Assembly: GCF_006788895.1 (NCBI RefSeq)
Contig: NZ_VFRA01000001.1
Coordinates: 1,364,001-1,428,000 of the forward strand
Direction of reading: 5' to 3'
DNA length: 64,000 nt
From: Rhodoglobus vestalii
Lineage (GTDB): Bacteria; Actinomycetota; Actinomycetes; Actinomycetales; Microbacteriaceae
The notes under the pieces are model-generated. The model saw nothing but the letters and a program-made list of their open reading frames with translations. It searched no databases and was not told the DNA's origin. Positions 1 to 8,364 of the stretch are shown one piece after another. Numbering within the stretch: position 1 is the stretch's first letter; each line of letters begins with the position of its first letter. The translations under genes and the position numbers were made by a program.

Positions 1-252
1 GCTCATTCGCTCGAGGATTCCTGCGGTGGCCTGAGAAAGCAGTCCTGCACCCTCCATTTCGCTCAGAAGTGATTCGGCCGAAGCCAGTGCCGAGTCACGT
101 CGCGTGTCATCAAGTTCACATATTCGTACGTTGATCCCCGCACACGCAAAGACAATTGACCAAGCAATTCCGATACTGCCGGCCCCGATCACCGCGACAG
201 AATGGATCGGAAGATCTGCTCGTGCTTCTTCGGGAGTTGTCTCGGTTTTCAT
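1..252 (-). CDS. 3-hydroxyacyl-CoA dehydrogenase-like protein, N-terminal part (runs off window)
   Basis: The first 84 codons are present, starting at an ATG whose first base is 252; the rest lies left of base 1. The protein opens with a short polar leader and then a Rossmann fold (VAVIGAGSIGIAWSIVFA, about residues 18-35) with the GxGxxG NAD-binding loop, followed by a helix ending ...LASAESLLSEMEGAG. This is the NAD-binding domain of the 3-hydroxyacyl-CoA / L-carnitine dehydrogenase family, which oxidises a secondary alcohol next to an acyl or carboxylate group. It is a paralogue of the gene at 17034-18017, with the same motif spacing. It follows two SDR genes on the same strand (59-nt gap) and is probably in their operon. 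The substrate is unknown. Confidence 0.75.
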   Translation of the reverse strand, partial: MKTETTPEEARADLPIHSVAVIGAGSIGIAWSIVFACAGINVRICELDDTRRDSALASAESLLSEMEGAGLLSQATAGILERMS

Positions 253-311
253 CTGTGTGTGGCCTATCTCAGAAGGGGGGGGGTCGCGCGGCAGGGATGC
301 AGCAAAGATTG

Positions 312-1082
312 TTAGCGGATGTATGACGCACCGTTGAGGTCGATGGTCGACCCTGTCAAGCTCGGGCATCGATCGGTCGCTAGGAATGCTGAGAGCTCAG
401 CGACTTCCTGGGGGTCGACATGCCGCCCCCTCGCGAGCCCGTCTGCAGTGGCTTGGATTTCGGTGGGGTGTTGGCCTGAGGTGCCCATCCCTGCGCCGAC
501 GACACCCGGTGCTATGACGTAGACGCGCACCCCCTGACGTACGTAAGAGCGTGCGAGCGTTTGAGAAAAGTTGCGGAGCGCAGCCTTTGAGGCCGCGTAA
601 GCGTTTGTCTCAGGAAAGCGGGAGCCCTGCTCAGCAGCCCAACTGGAGATTGCAATGATGGTGCCGTACCCCCTTTCAGAGAACGAACGCGCGGCCTCTC
701 GCATCAGGGTCGCGGCACCCAAAACGTTGACCTGGAAGGAGCGTTCCCAGCCGGCATCCCAGGCGTCATTGTCGTCGTCGGTGAGCGAAGTGGGTGCCAT
801 CACAGCAGCGTTCACCACCAACGTGTCTATCGCGTGCCAGGCTTCTGCGCGCTGCCACAGTTCGCGGGCAGAGTCTGGGGAGTTGATATCGGCGTGAAGC
901 AGAGCAGCTCGGCCGGTCTTGGCAGAAACGAGGGCGTCTGCCGCTTCCGCCTCGCGGCTCCGAAACGTTCCCGCGACGCGCGCTCCGCGATCGACGAAGG
1001 TTGCCGCTATGCGGGAACCAATCGCCCCGGAGACACCGGTGATGAGTGCAGTTCGGTCGTCAAGGCTCAGGCCATTAGTCAC
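312..1082 (-). CDS. Short-chain dehydrogenase/reductase (SDR)
   Basis: A 256-residue classical SDR, the usual family length. The NAD(P)-binding glycine motif is TGVSGAIG (about residues 15-22). The central strand carries VNAAV in place of NNAG, and the catalytic Ser (ISSWAAE) and Tyr-Lys pair (YAASK) are present, so it should be active as an NAD(P)-dependent alcohol dehydrogenase or ketoreductase. It lies downstream of a second SDR (70-nt gap) and upstream of the 3-hydroxyacyl-CoA dehydrogenase-like gene, all leftward. This suggests an oxidation cassette for a hydroxylated intermediate. The substrate cannot be read from the sequence. Confidence 0.85.
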   Translation of the reverse strand: MTNGLSLDDRTALITGVSGAIGSRIAATFVDRGARVAGTFRSREAEAADALVSAKTGRAALLHADINSPDSARELWQRAEAWHAIDTLVVNAAVMAPTSLTDDDNDAWDAGWERSFQVNVLGAATLMREAARSFSERGYGTIIAISSWAAEQGSRFPETNAYAASKAALRNFSQTLARSYVRQGVRVYVIAPGVVGAGMGTSGQHPTEIQATADGLARGRHVDPQEVAELSAFLATDRCPSLTGSTIDLNGASYIR

Positions 1083-1090
1083 AGTCGTTC

Positions 1091-1132
1091 CTCACTAGAC
1101 AGTTGATTCGCCTCATTAGACAGTTGATTCGG
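1091..1132. repeat. 21-bp tandem repeat (2 copies) between two SDR genes
   Basis: Two adjacent 21-bp units (1091-1111 and 1112-1132) share TAGACAGTTGATTCG and differ at two positions. They fill much of the 70-bp gap between the SDR stop at 1153 and the next SDR start at 1082. A 21-bp period places equivalent bases on the same DNA face, so a protein-binding role is possible, but a simple duplication is equally likely. Confidence 0.7.
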
Positions 1133-1152
1133 GGAAGGTTGAGTTCGTTCAT

Positions 1153-1935
1153 CTACAACAGGCCCCCATCGATTGCGAGAAGCTGCCCGGTGATAGCCGC
1201 AGACTGGGAGCCCGACAGGAAGATCACTGCGTTGGAGATGTCATCTGGCGTAGCCAGTGCTCCTAAGGCGGTGAGCTTTTCGGATGCCCGGAGGGCCTCC
1301 GCCTGGCTGAGGCCGGTGACCTCACCTCGTGACTCAATGCGGCTCAAGAGTGCTTCCGTTGCGACGGGTCCTGGAGCGACGGCGTTTACCCTAATCCCCC
1401 GCGGGCCGAGCGATAGCGCTGCAGAACGAACCGCACCAAGGACCGCATGTTTGCTCGCAGCGTAGGCGAGCAGGTTGGGGTCACCACGCCAAGAATTAAG
1501 GGATCCGATCGCGACAATGGTTGACCCGCGCGGCATGGTTGGCACTACGTACTTCATTGTCGCGACGAAGCCGGTGAGGTTTACCGCCAGCGTTCGATTC
1601 AGCATTTCAAGGTCTATGTTGACGGGATCATGCCACTCCGGAACAATTCCCGCGGCGGCAACGAGGCCATTAAAGGGACCGTTTTTTTCAATATCAGCCT
1701 GAATGGTCTCGCGAAGGGCTGTCTCATTGGTGACATCCACCGCGACCGTGGGCCAAGCGTACGATTCTGAAGGGTCGACCGCACGGTCGAGGATTAGGCC
1801 CGAGGCGCCGGTTTCCGCAAGCCGCTTCACGATTGCCGCCCCGAGTCCGCGTGCTCCACCCGTCACAAGAAATCGGCGTGGGCCAAGCGCCGCGGGAACG
1901 GCAGTCGATCCGCGCGCTTCTTCTGCTTCGTCCAT
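1153..1935 (-). CDS. Short-chain dehydrogenase/reductase (SDR)
   Basis: A 260-residue SDR. The frame is open back to 2166, but the extra 77 residues are Arg/Ser/Thr-rich and run into the palindromic control region. I therefore chose the ATG at 1935, which has an AGGAG just upstream on the minus strand. Motifs: TGGARGLG cofactor loop near residue 21, AAAG replacing NNAG, SLNSW with the catalytic Ser, YAASK with Tyr and Lys, and a C-terminal ITGQLLAIDGGLL. It is divergent from the VOC/flavoprotein operon starting at 2247, with a 24-bp inverted repeat between them. Likely co-transcribed with the next SDR. Confidence 0.85.
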   Translation of the reverse strand: MDEAEEARGSTAVPAALGPRRFLVTGGARGLGAAIVKRLAETGASGLILDRAVDPSESYAWPTVAVDVTNETALRETIQADIEKNGPFNGLVAAAGIVPEWHDPVNIDLEMLNRTLAVNLTGFVATMKYVVPTMPRGSTIVAIGSLNSWRGDPNLLAYAASKHAVLGAVRSAALSLGPRGIRVNAVAPGPVATEALLSRIESRGEVTGLSQAEALRASEKLTALGALATPDDISNAVIFLSGSQSAAITGQLLAIDGGLL

Positions 1936-2082
1936 TTCTCCTACAGTGCTTCGTCGGCGGATAAATGCGGTGCTGCGGTTCGCGGCACGACCCTCGCGAG
2001 ACGTGGGTGACAATTCGTCCGCGAATCGGGTGCGTTTGTCGCAAGTAGAAACATATGTCTCACTACGAAACTGTACGACGTG

Positions 2083-2136
2083 CGAACCTTTGAACGCAAT
2101 ACGAACTTTTGTGTTCGTATTGCGTTCAAAGGTTCG
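2083..2136. promoter_or_regulatory. Perfect 24-bp inverted repeat; probable twin operator between divergent operons
   Basis: Arms at 2083-2106 and 2113-2136 are perfectly complementary around a 6-nt loop (TTTTGT). Each arm contains the 15-mer GAACGCAATACGAAC or its complement (2092-2106, 2113-2127), 21 bp apart, which is two helical turns. The site sits between the divergent starts at 1935 and 2247. Related 15-mers occur at 16594, 16613, 18243 and 33206. Paired dyads in a divergent control region suit an IclR-family dimer-of-dimers, and the IclR gene at 18407 is the obvious candidate. A bidirectional terminator is less likely because the site lies upstream of both genes. Confidence 0.7.
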
Positions 2137-2246
2137 TTGTGCAAACATTTCTAATAGGTTGTTCACGCCGTCACCCTGAACCTAGCATCGGTTGCCCCGG
2201 TCCTATCGGCGCCCCCCAGCCAGTATTCGACCACCGGAGGATTCGG

Positions 2247-3212
2247 ATGACTAGTAACCCCACGTACGGTTTTGGTACTTTGCTGGGCCTCGATCACATC
2301 GGTGTTGGGGTCTCTGACCTGGAAGCGTCGCTGGAGTTTTATGCCCAACTGGGTTTCTCAGACATCGTATTTGACTACACCGGAGCGCTAGACGGTTTAC
2401 AGCAAGTAACCGGGAAGGACACGACAGAGGCGCGCGTCGTATACCTCCGCAGCACAAACCCAACCGTTTTAGGGCGCTCCGGCGTCAAGCTAGTCCAGAT
2501 CACAAATCGTGAGCAGGGGCCGCTGCCCGAGGGTTTCGCCTATGGAGAGCCCGGCATTTGTGAGGTATGTCTTCACGTGAAGGGTCAGGCCGAGTTCTAC
2601 CAGCACCTCGTCGACACCGGTCACACAAGCCTGATGGAGCCAGACGAGCAGGTCCTAGAGCCTTACCAGACGCACTGCGGGCTGTCATACGTCGAAGACC
2701 CCGATGGGGCAAAGATCGAGCTCATCGAGTGGTCCACCCTCGAATCAGGGTGGCCCCATCCGGATGGCCCCCAGGGCGTGAATCACGTCGCCTTCGGCGT
2801 CACCGACATCGAGCGCACAGAGGCCTTCTACCGAACACTCGGCTTTACCGGCAAGCTGTTTGACGCCAGCGGAATCAATACGCCCATGAATCCCTGGTTT
2901 GAATCGGTGGGCCGCGTACCCCCCGTGCAACGAATGATGCTGCTGACGAGTCCACACGGTGGGGCACTTGAGCCCGTAGAGCAGGATCCACCCGGCGCGG
3001 ACATGCGCGGCGAATGGGGTCATCTCGGTACCTTTGAGTTTGCCATCGGCGCCCGTAACCTCGATCTGGCGCTGACGTATCTCAAGTCGATGGATATCCC
3101 CCTCGTGGGAGACCCCGTTGAGATCCCGATGGCTGATGGTCAAGTCTGGCGCTACGCTTACTTCCAAGACCCCGCCGGGCTATTTGTCTCCATCACCGAG
3201 GTCCGTGCGTGA
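2247..3212 (+). CDS. VOC-superfamily protein with two glyoxalase/dioxygenase-like domains
   Basis: A 321-residue protein. The ATG at 2247 has CGGAGG six bases upstream; upstream in-frame codons are rejected because they run through the palindrome. Two VOC modules are visible: residues ~14-165, opening LDHIGVGVSDLEASLEFY, and ~175-320, opening NHVAFGVTDIERTEAFY. Each starts with the His that commonly ligates metal in glyoxalase I, extradiol dioxygenases and related lyases, and acidic residues occur late in each module (IELIEW; SITEV). The arrangement fits an extradiol-type dioxygenase or a two-module isomerase. First gene of the rightward operon, 27 nt before the flavoprotein. Substrate unknown. 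Confidence 0.8.
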   Translation: MTSNPTYGFGTLLGLDHIGVGVSDLEASLEFYAQLGFSDIVFDYTGALDGLQQVTGKDTTEARVVYLRSTNPTVLGRSGVKLVQITNREQGPLPEGFAYGEPGICEVCLHVKGQAEFYQHLVDTGHTSLMEPDEQVLEPYQTHCGLSYVEDPDGAKIELIEWSTLESGWPHPDGPQGVNHVAFGVTDIERTEAFYRTLGFTGKLFDASGINTPMNPWFESVGRVPPVQRMMLLTSPHGGALEPVEQDPPGADMRGEWGHLGTFEFAIGARNLDLALTYLKSMDIPLVGDPVEIPMADGQVWRYAYFQDPAGLFVSITEVRA

Positions 3213-3239
3213 GTGGAGACGCCGAGAGGCTATTAACAG

Positions 3240-5924
3240 ATGCCCGTGGATGAACGCGTTTTCGATGTTCTGATTGTCGGGGGAGGCCCCGCCGGAATGG
3301 CTGCGGCATCGACCGCGGCAGCCGCAGGCCTGAAAGCCGCGCTCATCGACGAACGACCCACTCTCGGTGGCCAGGTGTATAAGCAACCTGGCCCCGGGAT
3401 GCGGGTAACTAACCCTCGCGCAATGGGCGCACAGTATCTTGCCGGCCGCCGCTTGATCGACGAAGTCGAGCAGAGCGGGGCAGAAATCGTATTGAGCGCG
3501 AGCGTAGTAGACCTCGAACCGGCACCGCACGGCTGGACTGCCATGGTGCAACGGGAGGGACACAACGTCGAGCCGATCCAGGCGGTGCGGGTTGTCATCG
3601 CAGCAGGGGCGAATGATCGACCCGTAGTTTTTCCGGGTTGGACTCTGCCGGGCGTCATTACTGCCGGCGGTCTACAAACTCTCGCCAAGACGCAGGCAGT
3701 AATCCCGGGCAAGCGGATCGTGTTCGCGGGTTCTGGCCCCGTAGCCCTAGCCTTCCCTGCCCAACTCGCCAGCTACGGTGCAAACATTGTGACCGCGCTT
3801 GAGTCCGGGCCGACGCCTGGCATTGGCGACATTGCAAAAGTTGGTCTCGCGGCACCGGGCAACATCGGGTTGCTTGTTGAAGCAGCCAAGTATCGAGCTT
3901 CTCTCCTGGCACACAAGATCCCTCTCAAATACGGTCGTATCGTCGTGCGGGCAGAAGGTGCCCGACGAGTAGAACGAGTCGTTCACGCGGCGGTCGATCG
4001 CGACTGGCGGGTTATTCCCGGCACAGAAGAGACAATTGACGCCGACGTGCTGTGCATCGGGTACGGGTTTGCACCGTCAACCGAACTGCTCAGCCTCGTT
4101 GGCTGTGAATTCGATAGCGACGAAGACCTTGGTGGGCCCGTCGTACGACGAGACGATTGGTGTCGCACCGACGTCGTCGGAATCTACGCGGTTGGTGACG
4201 GTGCCGGGGTCGAAGGGTCCGCAGTCGCTGCGGATGAAGGGCGGCTTGCTGCCGTCGCTGTAGCCCGGGACGCAAACGTACTCACCCAACGCGAAGCACA
4301 GAATCGCGCATCTCGGCTTCTGAAAAAGGTTGGGCGTCGACGTGTCCTGACCTCCGCGGCCGAGCGTATGTACCGGGTTGGTGAAGGAATTTTTGAACTC
4401 GCAACACCCGACACCACGGTGTGCCGTTGCGAAGGAACAACACTGGCTGCAGTGCAGCAGGCCATCGACCAAGCTCCCGACGTCAGCGCGGTCAAGGGCC
4501 TGACCCGTGCAGGAATGGGACCCTGCCAAGGACGGATGTGCGGCCGCCACATTGCATCAATGATTGCGCGCAACCGGGGAGTGCCCCTCTCGGAGGTTGA
4601 GCCGGCCACGCCGCGAATGCCCATTCGCCCAACGCCGATCGGGGCGATCGCGAACCCCAACGTCTCGGACCCCGGCCTCTTTGACACCACCGCAATCAGG
4701 CCCACAGAACCTCCACGAACTGACCCGATGCCGGCGAATCTGACCGAAACCACGCCGGGCATCAGCCAGGAAACCGATGTGCTGGTCATCGGCGGGGGAA
4801 TCGCCGGTACTGCCGTCGCCTACTACCTCGCCAAAGAGGGCGTCGATGTGACGCTCCTCGAGCGCGGCGAACTCAATCGAGAAGCCTCCGGCACCAACGC
4901 CGGAAGCTTCCACTTCCAACTCGCCATCCATCAACTCTCAGGAAAAGGAACCACGGCAGACAGAGATCGTTTGCTGGGTGACGCACGAGACAGCGTCCGG
5001 GCCTACGAACTGTGGAAGGGCCTGAGCGAAGAACTCGGTGCCGACGTCGGTCTGCACCAAACCGGCGGTTGGATGGTCGCCGAGACCGCGGAACAATTGC
5101 AGATCCTCCGCGACAAGCATCTTCTAGAAACAGAAGCGGGGATTGAGACCGAGGTACTCACCGGCTCCAAACTCAAGAATCGAGCCCCCTACTTCTCAGA
5201 TCGCGTGTTGGGGGCAACCTACTGTGGGCTCGAGGGACACGCCAACCCGCTCACCACGGCGCCACTCTACGCGCAACGGGCGGCAGAAGCTGGCGGCACG
5301 ATCAGGACCCACACCGAGGTGCTCAGCATTGAAGTGAATGACGCCTCCGAATCTAGACGCTTCACCGTGAGAACAACACAGGGAACCTACTACGCCCGCC
5401 GCGTGGTCAATTGTGCGGCAGCCTGGGCCGGGGAACTCGCCGAAATGGTGGGCTTGAACTTTCCAATCCGACGCGAAGGGCTCCATGTCAACGTCACCGA
5501 GGCGCGGCCAAAGCTGCTTCCCTCAATGGTGCAACACATCGGCCGCAGGCTCACCCTGAAGCAGACCTCACAAGGCGGATTCATCGTTGGTGGCGGCTGG
5601 CCGACGGGCGCATCCGCATTCCCGACTCGCTATCCCACCAAGTGGCAGAGTGCCTCAGGCAACCTCAACGTCGCGCGCGATGTCATTCCGTCCCTTGACG
5701 GCGTGCGAGTCATCCGTACCTGGTCGGGCGTAATTGCTTTCACCGACGACAAGTCACCGATCGTGGGCGAGTCAGCGATCGTGCCCGGTTACTACGCCTG
5801 CGTGGCGACCACCGGGTTTACCTTCTCGCCAATTTTTGCGTACCAGCTGTCTGAACAAATCCTGGATCGCCACAAGGGGTCGTCTCCGTTCCCCGAGCGC
5901 TTCTCGCTCGACCGGATGGCATGA
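3240..5924 (+). CDS. Fused FAD dehydrogenase: HcnB/OoxA-like half + DAO-type HcnC/OoxB-like half
   Basis: An 894-residue fusion. Residues ~8-380 form a pyridine-nucleotide-disulfide-type flavoprotein with a dinucleotide loop (VGGGPAGMAAAS) and GQVYKQPGPG. Residues ~390-450 form a BFD-like [2Fe-2S] module (TTVCRCEG ... GMGPCQGRMCG). A Pro-rich linker follows, then residues ~510-894 carry a second FAD loop (VIGGGIAGTAVAYYLA) and the D-amino-acid-oxidase fold (REASGTNAGSFHFQ). In hydrogen cyanide synthase and opine, nopaline or D-hydroxyproline dehydrogenases these are separate B and C subunits that work with a small [2Fe-2S] A subunit; that subunit is encoded at 6923. Expected to oxidise a C-N bond of an amino or imino acid. 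The DapA-family gene follows. Confidence 0.85.
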   Translation: MPVDERVFDVLIVGGGPAGMAAASTAAAAGLKAALIDERPTLGGQVYKQPGPGMRVTNPRAMGAQYLAGRRLIDEVEQSGAEIVLSASVVDLEPAPHGWTAMVQREGHNVEPIQAVRVVIAAGANDRPVVFPGWTLPGVITAGGLQTLAKTQAVIPGKRIVFAGSGPVALAFPAQLASYGANIVTALESGPTPGIGDIAKVGLAAPGNIGLLVEAAKYRASLLAHKIPLKYGRIVVRAEGARRVERVVHAAVDRDWRVIPGTEETIDADVLCIGYGFAPSTELLSLVGCEFDSDEDLGGPVVRRDDWCRTDVVGIYAVGDGAGVEGSAVAADEGRLAAVAVARDANVLTQREAQNRASRLLKKVGRRRVLTSAAERMYRVGEGIFELATPDTTVCRCEGTTLAAVQQAIDQAPDVSAVKGLTRAGMGPCQGRMCGRHIASMIARNRGVPLSEVEPATPRMPIRPTPIGAIANPNVSDPGLFDTTAIRPTEPPRTDPMPANLTETTPGISQETDVLVIGGGIAGTAVAYYLAKEGVDVTLLERGELNREASGTNAGSFHFQLAIHQLSGKGTTADRDRLLGDARDSVRAYELWKGLSEELGADVGLHQTGGWMVAETAEQLQILRDKHLLETEAGIETEVLTGSKLKNRAPYFSDRVLGATYCGLEGHANPLTTAPLYAQRAAEAGGTIRTHTEVLSIEVNDASESRRFTVRTTQGTYYARRVVNCAAAWAGELAEMVGLNFPIRREGLHVNVTEARPKLLPSMVQHIGRRLTLKQTSQGGFIVGGGWPTGASAFPTRYPTKWQSASGNLNVARDVIPSLDGVRVIRTWSGVIAFTDDKSPIVGESAIVPGYYACVATTGFTFSPIFAYQLSEQILDRHKGSSPFPERFSLDRMA

Positions 5925-5981
5925 GGGCTTTCGGCGTGAACCAACCCCACAGTTTTCTCCACCAGATATGAGGAGTGTTAA

Positions 5982-6926
5982 ATGAATCGCGATGACGTCG
6001 ATTGGGCGGGATATCTCCCCGCCGTAGTGACCCCGTTCACTGAGTCGGGCACGCTTGACACCGAAACGCTGCACGCATTGATCGAGCAGTATGCGGAACG
6101 CGGGATGCACGGTGCCGTGGTCAATGGCACGTGCGGAGAATGGTTCTCGCAGAGTGTGGACGAACGAAAGTCTGTAGCCGAAACCGCAGTCGCCGCAGCG
6201 AGCGGGAGAATGCCGGTGCTCGTGGGCTGCACCTCCAACACGGCAGAGAATGTTCAGGATTTGGCCCGTCACGCCCTTGACGCCGGCGCCAGCGGAGTTC
6301 TGGTATCACCCCCTCCGTACATCAAGCTCTTTCCCAACGAGGTAGTGGCGTGGTACGAAGACGTCAGTGCTGCCGTCAAGGGGCCGACAGTCGTTTACAA
6401 CTGGCCACACGGAACCGGCGTGGACATCAACTCAGATCTTGCAGACCGTCTGGCGGATATCGATTCGATTGTTGCGATCAAAGACAGCACTCCAAATGTG
6501 GATCAGTTCTTTGAAACCTCGCGTCGCGCGCGTGACCGAGTGCGCGTATTCGGCCCCTACATGTCATCACGAGGTGTCGAGGTGCTTCGCACAGAGGGTG
6601 GCGACGGCACGGTAGGGGGCGGCTCGCTCTTTGGAACACCCGATCCCACGTTCTGGGAGAACTACTGGGCTGGCGACTTCGAGCCGATGGAGCGCTACGC
6701 CGAAGTTCAAGACCGGCTCTTTCCCAAGCTCTGGCTGCCCGGGGGTTGGGCAGGCATCTACGGCGGCTACCAGTCTCAGCTGAAAGCGCTGATGCACATG
6801 CTCGGCCAGCCAGCAGGGCACGTTCGTCGGCCTCGGCTCCCGGTGAGTGACCCCGATGCTCTGGCTAGCCTCCGTGCAGTGCTCGTTGACGAAGGTTTAC
6901 TGACAGCCACATCGGGGCAAGCGTGA
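5982..6926 (+). CDS. Dihydrodipicolinate synthase (DapA/NanA) family lyase or deaminase
   Basis: A 314-residue class I aldolase-family protein, preceded by AGGAG. Visible motifs are VNGTCGEW (the GTTGE-type loop), YNWP with the conserved Tyr near residue 139, and AIKDS with the Schiff-base Lys near residue 167, then GDGTVGGG. The family cleaves or condenses 2-oxo acids through a lysine imine. Members beside HcnBC-type dehydrogenases include the pyrroline-hydroxycarboxylate deaminase of hydroxyproline catabolism, so a deaminase/dehydratase acting on the imine product is a reasonable guess, not a demonstration. Its stop overlaps the next start (GTGA), implying coupling to the [2Fe-2S] subunit. 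Confidence 0.85.
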   Translation: MNRDDVDWAGYLPAVVTPFTESGTLDTETLHALIEQYAERGMHGAVVNGTCGEWFSQSVDERKSVAETAVAAASGRMPVLVGCTSNTAENVQDLARHALDAGASGVLVSPPPYIKLFPNEVVAWYEDVSAAVKGPTVVYNWPHGTGVDINSDLADRLADIDSIVAIKDSTPNVDQFFETSRRARDRVRVFGPYMSSRGVEVLRTEGGDGTVGGGSLFGTPDPTFWENYWAGDFEPMERYAEVQDRLFPKLWLPGGWAGIYGGYQSQLKALMHMLGQPAGHVRRPRLPVSDPDALASLRAVLVDEGLLTATSGQA

Positions 6927-7249
6927 GTTCGGGCCGCACCACCGGACACGGCATGGAACGTGGAGCACCAGTGCGCATCGTCGTGGACGGTGCACCACAG
7001 GACGCATTCGAGGGCGAGAGCGTCGCCGCCGCGATCATGGCGTGCGGTGAAAATGAGTTACGCGAACAAGCGTCCGGTGAACCACGGGGCTACTTCTGCG
7101 GCATGGGAATCTGTTTTGACTGCGTCATGACCGTCGATGGCGTACCCAACACTCGCACCTGCGTCACCTGGGTTCGGGAGGGTCTCACTGTGGAACGACA
7201 GCGCGGTGCCGCACTGGCATCGGACGAGCCCGACGAAGTGCCCCACTAA
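6923..7249 (+). CDS. Small (2Fe-2S)-binding subunit, HcnA/OoxC-like
   Basis: A 108-residue ferredoxin-like protein starting at a GTG that overlaps the previous stop. The motif GYFCGMGICFDC followed by TRTC supplies four cysteines in the C-x4-C-x2-C...C pattern of the Fer2_4 domain found in sarcosine oxidase alpha and in HcnA. It is too short to be an enzyme alone and should be the electron-transfer subunit of the flavoprotein encoded at 3240. The same module is fused to its flavoprotein in the damaged gene at 9358-11083, so the window holds two versions of this system with different fusion states. Confidence 0.85.
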   Translation: MSSGRTTGHGMERGAPVRIVVDGAPQDAFEGESVAAAIMACGENELREQASGEPRGYFCGMGICFDCVMTVDGVPNTRTCVTWVREGLTVERQRGAALASDEPDEVPH

Positions 7250-7270
7250 TCTCATCGAAAGGATTCCCCT

Positions 7271-8353
7271 ATGCAGCACCCCCAATCACAGCTGTTCCAA
7301 CCCATCACGATCAACGGTCTGACCGTTCCGCATCGCCTCTGGGTTGCGCCCATGTGCATGTACTCGTCGGTCGACGGTCAACCAGGCGACTGGCATATCG
7401 CCCACTACGGTTCGTTCGCAATCGGTCGTGCAGGCCTCATCATGACCGAAGCCACCTCGGTTTCTCCGGAGGGACGGATCTCTCCCGACGATGCCGGTCT
7501 CTGGAACGACGAGCACACGAAAGGATGGCGCCGCGTCGTCGAGGTTGTGCACGGTATGAATTCGCTGATTGGAATGCAACTATCCCATGCCGGACGCAAA
7601 GCCTCCACAGCTCTGCCCACCCGCGGGCGCGGCTATGTTCCGCCCGCTGAAGGGGGTTGGGTGACAGTGGGCCCCACCGACCTACCGTATGAGCCATTCG
7701 CCGCTCCGGTGGCACTCGACCATGACGGCATCGCGAAAGTCATCAAGAACTTTCGGGATGCCGCATGCCGTGCCGTCGAAGCCGGCTTCGACCTTGTTGA
7801 AGTTCATGCCGCCCACGGGTATCTCCTCGGACAGTTTCTCTCGCCCACCTCCAACACTCGCACCGACGAGTACGGCAAGGACAACGCCGGCCGCACCCGC
7901 CTCCTGCGGGAGGTAGTCGAGGCGGTGCGCGAGGTCATTCCCGCCGAGATGCCTCTTGTCGTACGCCTCTCCGCAACTGAGTGGGTTGTCGGAGGTGTCA
8001 CGGTCGATGACACCATCGAGGTGATTCGCGGGCTCGTCGGCGTTGATCTCATCAGTGTCTCCTCCGGCGGAAACAGCCCTGGTCAACACATCGTTCCGGG
8101 TCCCGGCTATCAGCAGCCGCTATCACGCAAGATTCGCGCAGAGGTCGACATCCCGGTCGGCGTTGCCGGGCTCATCACCTCCCCGCAGCAGGCAGAGGCT
8201 GCCATCGTTACCGGAGATACCGACATCGTCTTCGCCGCGCGACAGTTTCTGCGCGAACCCAACTTCGCCCTTCGTGCAGCCGCAGAACTCGGCGGCGAAC
8301 TGGAGTGGGTCTGGCAGTACAACAAGGCAAAATACTGGAACAGCATCCCCTAA
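7271..8353 (+). CDS. NADH:flavin oxidoreductase / Old Yellow Enzyme family (YqjM-like)
   Basis: A 360-residue FMN TIM-barrel protein of typical length, with AAAGGA upstream of its ATG. It starts LFQPITINGLTVPHR and has APMCMYSS with the YqjM-class Cys (29) and Tyr (31). Further on are WHIAHYG, EVHAAHGYLLGQFLSP with the substrate-binding His pair (179, 182), and the C-terminal phosphate-binding region VGVAGLI...FAARQFLREP. The family reduces activated C=C bonds or demethylates N-methyl compounds, using NAD(P)H and FMN. It is the last gene of the rightward operon and ends 11 nt from the convergent gene at 8365. Confidence 0.9.
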   Translation: MQHPQSQLFQPITINGLTVPHRLWVAPMCMYSSVDGQPGDWHIAHYGSFAIGRAGLIMTEATSVSPEGRISPDDAGLWNDEHTKGWRRVVEVVHGMNSLIGMQLSHAGRKASTALPTRGRGYVPPAEGGWVTVGPTDLPYEPFAAPVALDHDGIAKVIKNFRDAACRAVEAGFDLVEVHAAHGYLLGQFLSPTSNTRTDEYGKDNAGRTRLLREVVEAVREVIPAEMPLVVRLSATEWVVGGVTVDDTIEVIRGLVGVDLISVSSGGNSPGQHIVPGPGYQQPLSRKIRAEVDIPVGVAGLITSPQQAEAAIVTGDTDIVFAARQFLREPNFALRAAAELGGELEWVWQYNKAKYWNSIP

Positions 8354-8364
8354 GGTGCGGCTGG

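Noticed and set aside
2083..2136. Reading the 24-bp inverted repeat as a transcription terminator
   Set aside because: It lies upstream of two divergent genes, and its 15-bp core recurs at other promoters.
1936..2166. N-terminal extension of the SDR at 1153
   Set aside because: Arg/Ser-rich, no ribosome site, crosses the regulatory palindrome; the ATG at 1935 has AGGAG.
2109..2246. Upstream extension of the VOC gene
   Set aside because: It runs through the palindrome; the ATG at 2247 has CGGAGG and begins at the conserved domain.
3240..6926. Firm assignment to trans-4-hydroxyproline catabolism
   Set aside because: Dehydrogenase + DapA-family + ALDH fits that pathway, but no hydroxyproline epimerase is visible and VOC, OYE and SDR genes are unexplained; kept as a hypothesis only.
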